Below are positions 39,201 to 50,812 of a stretch of DNA of 64,000 nt, piece by piece. A model generated the notes under the pieces. That model was not told the DNA's origin, did no database searches, and saw nothing but the letters and a program-made list of their open reading frames with translations. How positions within the stretch are numbered: position 1 is the stretch's first letter; each line of letters begins with the position of its first letter. The stretch lies in contig VUYV01000147.1 in the NCBI GenBank assembly GCA_008711295.1, positions 734,477 to 798,476 of the forward strand. The letters run 5' to 3'. The translations under genes were made by a program, and so were the position numbers. This DNA is from Anarhynchus alexandrinus. Lineage: Eukaryota > Chordata > Aves > Charadriiformes > Charadriidae.

Positions 39201-41699
39201 TGATGCTGGCAGAAGGCGGGAGGTGGACTATGCAGGCGGGAACAGTGAGGTTAAGAGAGAAACCTGCCCTTGCTGATGGGAAAGCGCTGATAGGGTCAGC
39301 TGCTTGTTAAAACGTTGCCAAAGCTATCCAAATTTCAGGAAAGTAGTCTTTTTTTTTTTTTTGCCTTTGAAGTTTGTGTGTTATAATTTATTAGCCCATT
39401 TCAAACATGTACCTATCTGCGAATCCCAAGTGTTTCTTAACATGATCAAACGCTGAAAATTACAAATGACTGCAATACAGACACTTGTTAAAAACCAAAA
39501 AATATGGAACTGAAAATAACCCTGTGAATAGCATCTATATTGTCTAGTACTTCTCTACAGTATTTTTGGAACAACTAGGGATGTGTTCTTGGGGTTCGGA
39601 AAGAAAACAAAATGCTATTTTAGGAGTTTATATATTAAAAATTGAGCATTCTGTCTTAACTTAAAAAAAATAGTCACTTGTTATGTGTGCTGTGTCAGAG
39701 ATCCCTTTAATTGATCTGTGTCAGTCACTGTTTACCCTAGAGTGCTCACTTTCAAAACCTTGCTCACTGTTTACATGGGTTTCCCAATGCAGTTTGACTG
39801 GTTACTCTCAAAAAAAAAAAAAAAATCATTTAAATCTGTTGTGTCAAGTTCATACCAAATTGTATATATTGGTCTGGAAAAATAATTTTTGCTGTATGTC
39901 ATATCATTGTTTCTAAACATAATCTTCACTTTCCACTTGATTCTCAAGTTGGTATCATTCAGAGTCACTAATACCCTCTAGTAACTACCCTGATAGTAAC
40001 CATTACTATCTAAAGATGGTTATTTAAAAAAATAATAATTGTTACTTAAATTATTTTTTAAAACCTGAAGATCTTCAAAAGCATTTGGAAGTAGCAATTA
40101 CCATGTAGTAAAGATGGGAAAGCTGATATGGAATAAGCTATAATTAACAGCTTCTGCTGTAAGTTTTCAAAAGACAGCTTTAAGTATGTTTTTCATATTA
40201 GAATGTAGAGAGAGAGACAACTCCCAATGATGAGGCCAGTTTGTTAAATATGGGGAAATTGCATTCCTATTCTTTGAAGACTATGTGAAGTATTGAAAAC
40301 AGGAGTTTTGCACTAGACAGCTGTTTTGTCTCACTTGTGGTAGATGAGATGTCAAGTCCATAGTTTAGTTTAAACTTCACTGGTGATTCAAGGAATGTTA
40401 GAGAGTAAAACAACTGAAAATCAGCTTCTCTTGGGACCTTTCAGAGAAGTTAATTATTATTAGCTACAGTATCTAATGACCTTTTATCATTGTGGCCTGT
40501 TATGATACCTTCTCCAGTGCACAGCAGTTTTTATTTTGCTTCCAACCATATTAATTATAATAATCTTTGTCATGGCAACCAAGTCTTACAATGTTTGGTT
40601 GCTAAGGGTTTTGTTAAAATGAAGATAAAGTACACTTAATTGGGGAATATTTTTTTTTTGCTAAAATGAAGGCAAAGTACACTTAATTGGGGATTTTTTT
40701 TAATTAGTGTGACTTTACATGAGAGTTTTTTTTTTTCCCTGAGTCTTCTGACAGGCTCAGAATCGTCTTTTCTGCTGAATCTGTAGGTTCATTTCTACTT
40801 TTTGTTTCCCTTAGTAAAGTTCTAATAAAGGGTAAGATATGCAGAAGAGGAAAAACAGTAAACTCTAAGAAATGCTCCAGTAATATTCTGTCATCCTTAA
40901 GGAGACATTGGAAGAATCTTTTGCTCCTAAGCAAGTAACTCACTGAAGGAGTGTAACTGGGTGCAGGGGTTCTCACCAGTTTGTTCACAGGGCAGCATGA
41001 GGCTCTTGAAAAATTGCGTCAACCCCATAAAAGCATTAAAACAATGACTTTTCAGAGAAGCCCCTTCAAAAAGTCAAAGGCATTTTGAACCTGATTAGAA
41101 GAAATATTATCCTGGGACTGTACTCCTGACCTGGCCAGGACGGTTACTGTTAATGGGATCTCCTAAGCCAGCAATAGTGGTTGGTGTGGTAAATATTAAA
41201 GTGCAATGAGGAGAGTAAGGTTTCACTTCTATGAGTGGTTATTCCTTGAGGTGACTAGTTGGGAAACCTACCAAAGAGAAACCTATGTCTAGCAGAGGAA
41301 AATTCAAGTTATGGTTATCTCTATAGCTATTCAATAGGAGTGATGCTGTTGCATTCCATAGGAGCAGTCTCACAGGTGAGAGACCTTTCTACAGCAAAAC
41401 AAAAAAATACATTGAAAGGAGCAGCTGAAATGTTAAAGCAATTGCAGGTAACATGGAACAGCCTTCCTGTGTTAGAGGGTCATGAAGAATAAATGTAAGA
41501 AGACCAAAAATAACCCAACACTACTAAAACCAAAATATATTGTGACTTTAAGAACAGAGTGAAGGTGACTATTACGAGGAAGAGGACATCTTTTAAACAA
41601 TGCAAGTCATGTCCTAATGAGAGTAATAAAAAAGGGAGTGAGAATGTAAAACAGTAACACACGAGGCCCAAAACATTAATGACTGAAATAAAAATAAAA
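33261..41699. other. Intron sequence with simple repeats only
   Basis: No gene or transposon was recognised. Simple tracts include (GCTT)4 at 37948-37963 followed by poly-T, a TTTTTG-type run at 38004-38043, a T run at about 39349-39362 and poly-A at about 39811-39825. A 47-bp tandem duplication at 40615-40704 is listed separately. Confidence 0.45.
40615..40704. repeat. 47-bp imperfect tandem duplication
   Basis: A unit beginning TAAAATGAAGATAAAGTACA (40615-40661) is followed directly by a second copy beginning TAAAATGAAGGCAAAGTACA (40662 on). The units differ by a few substitutions and by the length of the internal T run. Confidence 0.85.
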
Positions 41700-42031
41700 C
41701 CACTTCCCACCTTCTTCCTGTCCCCCCGCCTTCTCCTTCTCCTTTCCCCCAGCTTTTGTTGCTGAGTATGATGTCATATGACATGGAATATCCCTTTTCA
41801 GTTGGGGTCAGCTGCTCTGGTCGTGCCCCCTCCAAACCTCTTGCCCACCCCCAGGCTGCTTGCTGGTGGGGCACCGTGAGAACCAGAACGCCTTGATGCT
41901 GTGCAAGCACTGTTCAGCAATAGCTAAAACATCCCTGGGTTATCAACACTATTTCGGTCACAAATCCAAAATGCAGTAGCATATGAGCTGGTATGAAGAA
42001 AATTAACTCCATCCTCACCAAAGCCCGTACA
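41700..42031 (-). mobile_element. Endogenous-retrovirus LTR, 5' part, minus strand, TATA lost
   Basis: On the minus strand the copy starts TGTACGGGCTTTGG at 42031 and follows the U3 order of the LTR at 553-1118: a GGAGTTAATTTTCTTCAT block, TTTTGGATTTG, GTGTTGATAACC, GGGATGTTTTAGC, and GGGATATTCCATGTCATATG. Where the other copy has CAGTATATAAAGCTGGG this one reads CAGCAACAAAAGCTGGG, so the TATA box is gone. Similarity stops near 41700, just past the start of R, so R and U5 are missing. The direction is antisense to PTPRK. Confidence 0.82.
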
Positions 42032-42189
42032 AATAACTGCGACATGAATTAAGTGTACAAAAATGGAGTATACCTAAGTCTTCATCCACTTTATGGAAAT
42101 AAGTTATTTCTCATAGATTCTTGAGTTCCTAGAAAAGAATCCTGTGAGGAAATGTGTAAAGATGATTCAGTTGATATTTTCAGAGATTT

Positions 42190-42775
42190 GACATGAAATG
42201 TTTTGACTAAAGGTTCTTTGCCAAGGCTTATATTTGCTTGTGAAATATGTCAAAAAGACAACTTACAGGTCAGTTGCCTATAAAATAGGAAATTGTGGGT
42301 AGGAGTAAAATTTGTGGTCATAGGTTGGGAAGGTGAGAGAAAAGCTGATATTAGCGTTTTGAAAAGAAGCCGTGCAGTTCAGCATCTTCACAAATGAATT
42401 AGACAATGGATGGTTAAGCAAGTGGCAATCTTTTTTTAGGTCATTCAAAATTATTTTGGATAGTCAGTTGTCTACAAAGGATATGCAAAAGAGTCTCTTC
42501 CAGGAAAAGAGTGAGCCAGATAAACTTAATAATAAAAATATTACAGAATAAATGATGAGTTTGAGGGGAAATTCCAACTAATAATTTGTATCTCATGAGG
42601 ATCACGGATAATGGCAAAGAAACTGCTGCCAGGAGGAAAGAGAGATTGGAGCCATTGTGGTTAGTTCTGTGAAATCTCATTGTTCAAAAAGGTGATCATG
42701 AAGAAAAAAAGGACACTAGGAATTGCTAAGAGAGGAACAATACATAAAGAATGAAATAGAAAGCATTATGGGAAT
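42190..42775 (+). mobile_element. Very old CR1/L3-like LINE fragment
   Basis: The blocks follow an old CR1 or L3 ORF2 in order: ACTAAAGGTTCTTTGCCAAG (the 'PHQRLL' region), AAAATAGGAAATTGTGGGTA (the 'DRKQRVG' region), GTTCAGCATCTTCACAAATG followed by AATTAGACAATGGA (the '[11 protein letters not shown]' region), GAGCCATTGTGGTTAGTTCT, and AGGACACTAGGAATTGCTAA followed by GAGAGGAACAAT (the 'NRMLGIIKKGI' region). Stops and indels are frequent and part of the palm near the FADD motif is unreadable. The age looks greater than that of the other CR1 copies here, except the one at 2205-2965. The boundaries are approximate. Confidence 0.68.
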
Positions 42776-44109
42776 AGTTCTGATAGCATCAGTTTTTGAC
42801 TATTCTGCAATGGTGCTTGCCATACAGTTATGTAAACTGTGGTGGGGTTTTTTTTGTGTGTTTTGTTTTGTTTTGCTTGTTAATTATTTTTTTTTCCTCC
42901 CTTAAAAAAAAAGGCAACTGAACAAAGTAAAACAGGTCCCCAAATTTTCAGGATAGGAAAAGATCCTTAAAGAGCAGGAAATGCAGTGAATATGTGGTTT
43001 CATGAAATGTATATGTCATAACAATTGGAGAAAAGAGTATTTTCTTACCATTTATGGTACATCAGGTAAACTCTCCTAGAAATACTTTTTTGGTGTAGTA
43101 GTATAAAATATAGAACAGTTTCAGGTTATTTTCTGTCTGTTTTATATTTGATAACTTTAAAAACGGTTGACTCATAGGTTTATGAATAAATGTAATGTTC
43201 ATCAAAGTGTGAAGAGAAATGTTAGAATTTTGTTTCAATTTGGAACTCACATTTTGACAATGAAAGTGATATTTTGGGTCAAAATACAAGAATTCAGGAG
43301 CTTCTGCTTTGGAAAGTATGTTAAAGGATAACATCTTTATTTATAAACTTCTGACATTCTTACAGAGGCAAGAGAGACCAATGCCATATGTATTCAAGTG
43401 GTACAAATGAGAATAGTTTGGTGTACTTTTTTGGGTTTAAGTGGTGCAGAGGAAAGGCAAAGTTGTCTCGTCTCAACATGTTCAACTTTCAAATACTTCA
43501 GAATAAGTTCTAATCTGAAGGGGCCTTCAGATATCAAATGCTATCCATGCTGCTGAATGTCATCCTCTCTTCCTAACTTTTTTCTTTAGTAGATTAAAGA
43601 CGTCTTCTTGAGGACTACTATAGTTTTTGATTTTCTGTTTTAACCATCTTTGACCCCGAAAGGGAAAGCAATAAAATGATGTGAACTGTCATTTCGTGTC
43701 CCATAAATGATTGTACTGAGGGGGAAAAAATGTATAGATATCATCAGATTTTCTCACTGTCATCTTGTTGACAGCATATTCTGGTTAAGAAAACATACAT
43801 CTCGTTAGCTAGAAGATGGAAATCGCTGAACTGCTGCTTAAAAGGGCAAATGTTATTTAAAAATTAATAGAGCTTGGGATCTCTCCTCCTAATAATTAGA
43901 AATCTCTGGACGATGGGCTTCCTTTTTCTTGTGTGTAGAGTTGGATTCTGAGCCTCTGCTCCTCTTTCTGTGAGTGGCTTTCATGAAGTAAATGTGTACG
44001 TGGATAATACAGATACGCAGCATACTTTCTAAAAGTATATGGAAAAGCAAGCTGTAAGCCAAATAGATCGAAGTATCTCAAGTTCCTAGTGTTGACCTTG
44101 AATCTACTG
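42776..44109. other. Intron sequence, no gene or recognised repeat
   Basis: AT-rich unique-looking DNA with T runs near 42846 and 42885 and an A run near 42905. Nothing else was recognised. Confidence 0.5.
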
Positions 44110-44389
44110 CCTAAAGGATGTTAAAGGAAAGATGGAGTTGTATTCTTCTGAGGCTCATGGCAAAAGGATAAGAGGGCAGCAGTTACAAGTTTCTGACTGG
44201 GTGTAAGGAAAAATGGGTAGTTAAACACTGGACTGAGTAGACTGGAGCGGCCATGGAATATCTCCCTAAACTTGATTGCCATAGTCAGGTTGCTCGTGGC
44301 CTTAACTTTGAAGTTGGCTTGCATTGAGCAGGTGGTTGGACTAGATGATCTCCAGAGGTCCCTTCCAACCTAAATTATTCTATGAATCT
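44110..44389 (+). mobile_element. CR1 LINE 3'-end fragment
   Basis: The last part, GGTTGGACTAGATGATCTCC followed by AGAGGTCCCTTCCAACCT and ATTCTATGAATCT, is the classic CR1 3' untranslated end with its octamer-type tail. Upstream, decayed blocks (GTATTCTTCTGAGGC, GATAAGAGGGCAGCAG, GGAATATCTCC) match the order of the ORF2 C-terminal region. The insertion starts about 280 bp from its 3' end, a normal severe 5' truncation, and is in the sense direction of PTPRK. Confidence 0.85.
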
Positions 44390-47300
44390 ATAGAAACAAG
44401 TCTACTTACAGCACGTATATCTACTTGAGTTTTTTTTTTATAGGAGGAGGCAGTGACATACGAAATGGTAATCCTGGCAGTACGGTGCTCTTGTAGAACA
44501 TTCTTGATTAAGGAAGGTCTTGGATATGCAAAAGCAGCTATGATTTGGATTTGGAAGCTTTTAGAAGGGTATGTTTTCACTCTTATGCCCTGTCATGGGC
44601 AGAGTGTGTAGATGGAATGATAATTCTTGATATTGTCCCAGCATTTCATGTGTGTAGCCTCATGCACCACTACTGGAGTCACCCAAGGGCAACTATTGGC
44701 TGCAGGAAAATTTTGGCTGCTCATTTTTGGGTGAACTGGAAAGGGGAGGCTCCTACAGGGTTTTATAGTAGGAAGCAGTGGAGCAAATATTTAGGAACTG
44801 AGTACATACAGAAACAATCCCATTCATTTCTTTATGGGACTGTGTTAGCATCAGAATGATTCATTTCTAGATTTGTGTTACATTCATGCCAACATTTGTG
44901 TGTTTAACTTTATTAGTTTCCCAGTCTGCACTTTGCACACTCTCCTGACCGTACGGATGCAGTACATCACTCTGGGACATATTTGACAAGCAGACCTAGT
45001 CCTGTAAAAGCAAGAGCCAACTCTCAACACCTGGACAAAACCAGCTGCTCTTACCTGCAGGGAAGGACTCAGACCTTTCAAGGAAGAAGGAATGAATGAG
45101 TTCCTCAGTTGCATGATGTACTGGGAAGTAGGCAGGCATGAGGAGCATAATGAAGGCAAATTTTTTTTTCTTTATATATGGAATGTAAAAAATTGAAAAA
45201 GAGGTGTGAAGCACTAGCTGTTTTGAATTGAGCACTGTATGAGGTTGCAGAGTCTAAGCTGTGTATGATCTTCGTGGGTGGGCTGCAAATGGAAATGCTA
45301 GGTAGTGCTCTTTGCAGTCATTGACATGTGATGGCTCTTTGATTTGTATAAAATAGATTTATATTTTATTGATTCATAGCCGGCATGTTGTTGTAGCAGC
45401 AAGCAGCTTATTTACAAAGTGAAATATGTAGCATAAATGACAGTGAATCAAAAGAAGCATTACAGAAATGTGAGCAGCCTGATATTGCAAAGTAAAGACT
45501 GAAACAAACAAAATGATGCCAGTAAAATAAACACTAATTTGTTTGCTTGCAGTATGTCCTGAAGTGTACACATTGGACCTTCTTAGATAAGGGGGAATAA
45601 TTCTGGGGAGGTGGTACTCCAGACAGATTATGAACTATTCTTTAAAGAATACGATTCTGAGATTTAAAACCAAGAGTAAAGCCAACAACTGAACAGACTT
45701 CAGTCACTTATGTGACAATGTGGTCATTAATATGCATATGTATACTTATGGCACTCTAAGAATTATATCACTTATAGGTAAATGTTATCAGGTAAATAAT
45801 TGGTCTCTTAGATACAGGCCTTTTGAATTCTTTCATGATAAAAGCACTCTGTACTTTCAAGAATAGTTATGTACTTCTGGTAAAATAGGTGATTTGTTGC
45901 ATCAGGCATAAATTTCTTTAAATTTTTACTTGGGCTCTACTTTTGAAAGGCTTTACACCAACATGATTGCTTTCCATTTTTCATCTTTTCTAGCTGGTTC
46001 TTTTAATGCCTTTGTAGTGATTATTGTGAAGTTCTGTAAATCTTTTCAGACTCCACAATTTTACTTATAGTAGTCCCTAACCCAGTAACTCTGGCAGTTT
46101 GGTTTTCATTTTAAATGGGAGAAACTTAACACTTCTTGGATTCTTTGCTGCTATAGTAACACCATCTGACCTCTTTCTTTTTATCCCTGTTTTATTTTTT
46201 TTAACCTGTATATAAGAGAGTTTTAAAAAATCAGCATTAAGTTAGTGTCACAGCTAAGTTCAGTACATTTATCTCAGGTTGGCAAAATGTGCTAGATCTA
46301 GGCTAAGAAAGTGTATTTCCTGGCCAGTAGTGCAGTGCTTATTTTTGAAACATGGACTGAAATCTTTTTTTAAGAACTGCTCATTTGTCATAAAAAGACT
46401 TAAGTCCATTTTTTACAATTAGTATATATATGTGAGATAATAGGTTTCTTTAATAAGTGTGTTAAATAATTTCACTTTTTTTTTGTTTGTTTTCTGACTT
46501 GCAGATCATCTCCTCAGTTGAGGAGGTGAAACAGTCTTTGTGAAACTTGCAATTCAGATCTAGAGTGAGTTAGGATTAGTAGAGGAGCAAGGAAGGCTTC
46601 GTGGTCCAGGATACAAGGAATCTCATGTTTCCAAGTACAAATCTCGTACCTTCTCCATGTCTGCGGGCAAAGCAGCAAATCTGCTGCTTTAGCAAGTCCT
46701 GCCCTATGTGTGAGCAGCAGCGAAACTGCTCCCTATCCGGCTGAGAAAGTCAGAGTTCAGGCTGTGTTAAGAAGCATTAGCATGTTCGGTGAATGTGAGC
46801 ACGGCAAATAAATGCAAAATCAGAACAAATAGAAAAGATAAGTGAAAGGTCCTGTATGTGAGCTGAGACGTGTAGTTCAGGAAGGTAGGGGTAGAAAACA
46901 AACCCATGATGGTTGCAAATATATCCAGGGCAAGGGCACAGGGTCATATGATGTGACTGTAAATTGAGGTTTTGAATAAGTGACTGTGTAACACTTAGAA
47001 AGACGTGGAGAATGTGGTCATCCTTGTGTCATGTCAGCAGAAGGTGCACAGCAGGCAGTGTAGAAGGGTAAAAATTTGCTTCAAATCCTTTGAGACTTTG
47101 CTGTAGGTGCGTGAGTTTGTTATGCTTAACAAGATGCTTTTTTGAACAGCACAGTGAGATTGCCAGTAAATGCTTCTCTGCTGTTCAGACATACTGTGTG
47201 CATGTGGCTTTTTGTTTTGCATGTGGGGTTTTTTTTGTCTTTTAGAAGTGGATTAAGGGCTTTGTTCTTGGAGATGTATGTAATTGCCGGATTTGCTGAA

Positions 47301-48003
47301 GTCACTTAGTGAACTGGTCGCTCAGTCATTTAGAAATCTGCCCAGTAAACACTGAAGACTTCTTATTATGGCAACGTGTCTTTGAAAAGAGACTTTAAGG
47401 TAAATTGGTCTCACTGGTTAGAACAGACAAAGCGTATGCTTTGCTGGCAAGGACAACCACAAATCATGAATTCCGAGACTTCCCCATCTCCCAAGGAGAA
47501 AATATGGTATAGTAGTTAAGAAGCAGGATTTCATGCTCTCTTTCAGCAAAGATGCTTAACTTTTATACACAGGCTCCAACCTCAGTGTATGCTTTCAGAT
47601 AAGCATGTGACTGAAGAATATTGATTTATTTTGGCTTAAGTAATTTAAGTTTCTATTCCAGACTTCTACTGCCAGCTGTGGGACACTTTCAGCTTCTGGC
47701 TTTATTTTTACTGTACCATCTTAAAAATGAAGATATAGTCTATGTAAGAAGCTTTCACATATCTGTTTGAAAAATGTATCAGTAGCCCTGGATGAAGTCT
47801 CCTGGCTTTTCATGAATGAAGTGGAGCACTTTAAATGGAAGGAATCAAATTACTATCCTTAAAGATCTTTTCAAAGGACAGCAAAAGATACTTTATCCTT
47901 TACAGAAAGGGCAAGAAAGAGAGAGAGAAGAGATGGTCAGGGAAACTTTTGAGGAGGAAAGCAAAGGAAAAAAAGTTTATGGTTTGGGGAAATAATTTGT
48001 GCA
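44390..48003. other. Intron sequence, no gene or recognised repeat
   Basis: AT-rich unique-looking DNA. A 16-bp near-palindrome CTCCTCAGTTGAGGAG lies at 46510-46525. A purine-rich stretch (about 47900-47980) precedes the next CR1. Confidence 0.5.
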
Positions 48004-48851
48004 TTTGTCTACTTAGACTTTAGTAAAGCCTTTGACACCATTTCCCACAACATTCTCACAGAAAAAATGGCTGCTCCTGGCTTGGATGGGCGTATTGTTT
48101 GCTGGGTGAAAAAAATGGCTAGGTGGCCGGGCACAAAGAGTTGTGGTGAATGGAGTCAAATCCAGTTGGCGGTCAGTCACAAGTGGTGTTCCCCAGGGCT
48201 CAGTATTGGGGACAGTTCTGTTTAATATCTTTATCTGATCTGGACGAGAGGATCAAGAGCACCCTCAGTAAGTTTGCAGATGACACCAAGTTGGTTGGGA
48301 GTGTTGATCTGCTTGAGGGTAGGAAGACCCTACAGAGGGACCTGGACAGGCTGGATCGATGGGCCAAGGCCAATGGTAGAAGGTTCAACAAGGCCAAGTG
48401 TTGGGTCCTGCACTTGAGTCACAACAACCCCATGCAACGCTACAGGCTTGGGGGAGAGTGGCTGAAAAGCTGCCTGGTGGGGAAAGAACCTGGGGGTGCT
48501 GGTTGACAGCGAGCTGAATATGAGCCAGCAGTGTGCCCAGGTGGCCAAGAAAGCCAATAGCATCCTATCTTGTTTCAGGAATATTGTGGCCAGCAGGACT
48601 AGGGAAATGATTGTCCCACCTCAAGCACTGTGTTCAGTTTTGGGCCCCTCACTGTAAGAAAGACATTGAGGTGCTGGAGCGTGGCCAAAGAAGGGAAATG
48701 AGTGGTTGAGTCACCATCTCTGGAGGTATTTAAAAGACGGGTAGATGTGCTGCTTAGGGACGTGTTTTAGTGGTGGACTTGGCAGTGCTAGGCTAATGGT
48801 TGGACTCTATGATCTTAAAGGTCTTTGTAATCTAGATGATTCTATGATTCT
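48004..48851 (+). mobile_element. CR1 LINE with two internal deletions
   Basis: On the + strand this encodes RT motif A ([12 protein letters not shown]), motif B (readable as [10 protein letters not shown] with frame change), and motif C (KFADDTK) within 48004-48290, then [19 protein letters not shown] and [11 protein letters not shown]. After [10 protein letters not shown] the codons for the LYSALVRP region are missing, and a larger deletion removes most of the C-terminal region from the RVQRR block to the 3' untranslated part. The 3' end, GTGGACTTGGCAGTGCTAGG followed by GATTCTATGATTCT, matches the CR1 at 62368-63895, so the two share a subfamily that differs from the copies at 14580 and 16299. 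The frame is broken by stops. Confidence 0.93.
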
Positions 48852-50782
48852 ACATCTGTCTATGTGTACTTTGACTTGATTTGAATTGAGCAAACTTACA
48901 TACCAAGACATCATCTTGAATATAATGGTTTATTTTCTTTTTTTTATGGAATGTCTTTCTCGTGAAATTACTTACTACAACTAGTTTGGCCACTAACCGA
49001 TGAAAAGGGATGTGACCCTTTAGTTTATCAGTGATAACAAATTGTCAAGTGACCCAATCTTATTTTATTGTCAAAACTATTCATGGCCTAAGTGTTTTTT
49101 GTGACTCTTGTCTTTCTTACTGGTCAAAAAGTCAGCTAAGTCAGAAGAAATGACAAATTAAGGACTGTACGAATTCACTATAGGAAATGTTCATTTTTGA
49201 GTATGATAGATCTTGCTTAAATTTTAAAAGAACATTGCAAATCTGTCTATTAGTATAATAGCAATTACTTTCATGTAGTTTAGTTTAGGTGTAACATTAT
49301 TTGTGTTGATGTGCGGTGGTAGCCCTTGTTATAAACAGTGCTATTAAAATGGTGTGTTTTTTCAACTTTTACGTGTTGTATAAAGCATAGCATGTGCTCG
49401 TCTGGCTACTCTGATCTGACATATGAGTAATAGTCTTACTCACGTACAAGTATTGGAATACACTCCTCATTGGTTAGTTTTTAGAGATGACATGAAAATC
49501 TCTATAGGTGTAATATTCCATTCCTTTATTTTCACTTTCCTCAGGCCATGTGCACTAAGAAACTTAATTTCAGCTAACTGCTGTGAGCTTGATTTCACAT
49601 TGCATCAATTTTAAGAACTGTTGCTGCAGTGACAAATTTTATCCAATCAGCTCATTGTCTTTTTTCAGTAAAAGCACTGTTGGAAAATGGGAAAAAAAAA
49701 ACAAAACACAAAACCTCAAAAAAACCTAAACCCTGATTTTTTTTCTGGTTTATCCTTTGATTAGCTGCTCTGCTGTTCGCTGAGTAGAAGAAGGGTTTGA
49801 AACTAAATAAGAATTGAACAACTGAGACTACGTAGTAAATATTTACAGGTTTTGATGTATGGATGTTTAAATGCACATGATTCAGGATGCACTGGAGGAA
49901 GGAACTCCAAGAGTATTTAAAGAATGGATGAGCTGTTTTTTTGCATACTAGTTGGTGTAATGGTTTACGTTAGAGCTCTGTAAACTAATAAAAGCATGAG
50001 ATGCTGTAGTAACTTAAACACGCAGAGGCACAATGGTCTGCTGAAGAAAAGCTGCGTGGAAATAAGCCTGCTGCATCTGTGTCAGGAGCATTCCCTTTGA
50101 CGATACTTCTGGGCTTTCCCCCTTTTAAATTAAAATGTTCGGTAATTGCAAAGCAGCTCTTTGTATTTCTTATGTATTTCCATTACAGTTAAGTACTATT
50201 CTACATCAGTGGTTGGCTGTTTTTGGTACCTGATAAGCATATGTTTAGTTAGTTTCTTTCATAAGGATCAAAAATAGCCTTTCAACATATGTCCACCTTA
50301 TCTATTTTTGTATTTCTTTAACTCATAATAGTGGCAGGGTGGTATTTGAAGCATAGTGAGAAATGCTGGTAAATCATCTCTGGGGTTTGCAGTTCATAGA
50401 AGTGTGCTTTCAAGCCCTGGAACTTCTTAATGACTTTTTGTCATTAACTGTGTACCTCAGTGTTACCTTCTGGCGCCCATCAAAAGTTTTGTTTAGATAC
50501 AAGATATAAAGTGTTTTGTGGGTTGAACTAAGACGTTTTTAAAATGTCCCACTATGCATTAATTGTTCTTGAATTTTATATACTACCTGTTCATGTTTCT
50601 TTGTATTCAGAAAGTTAATTGTGGTGAGAAGAATATACCTTTTCTCCTGTAGGCCTTTATATAGTATGTGGATGAAGTTTTTATAATAAACATTGAAATC
50701 TTTCTTGAAGGTCTCTTACAGTGTCTTGAAATCTTTTATGTTTCCAGAGATAGTGGCAATAAGACAGTAAGAGGGGGAAAAA

Positions 50783-50812
50783 ATGTGTGTGCGTACGCAC
50801 GCATGTGTGCGT
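50783..50812. repeat. 30-bp alternating purine-pyrimidine tract
   Basis: The tract alternates purine and pyrimidine without a break and includes the 12-bp perfect palindrome GTGCGTACGCAC (50789-50800). Such mixed GT/GC/AC alternation is the classic sequence type for Z-DNA under negative supercoiling. Confidence 0.85.
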
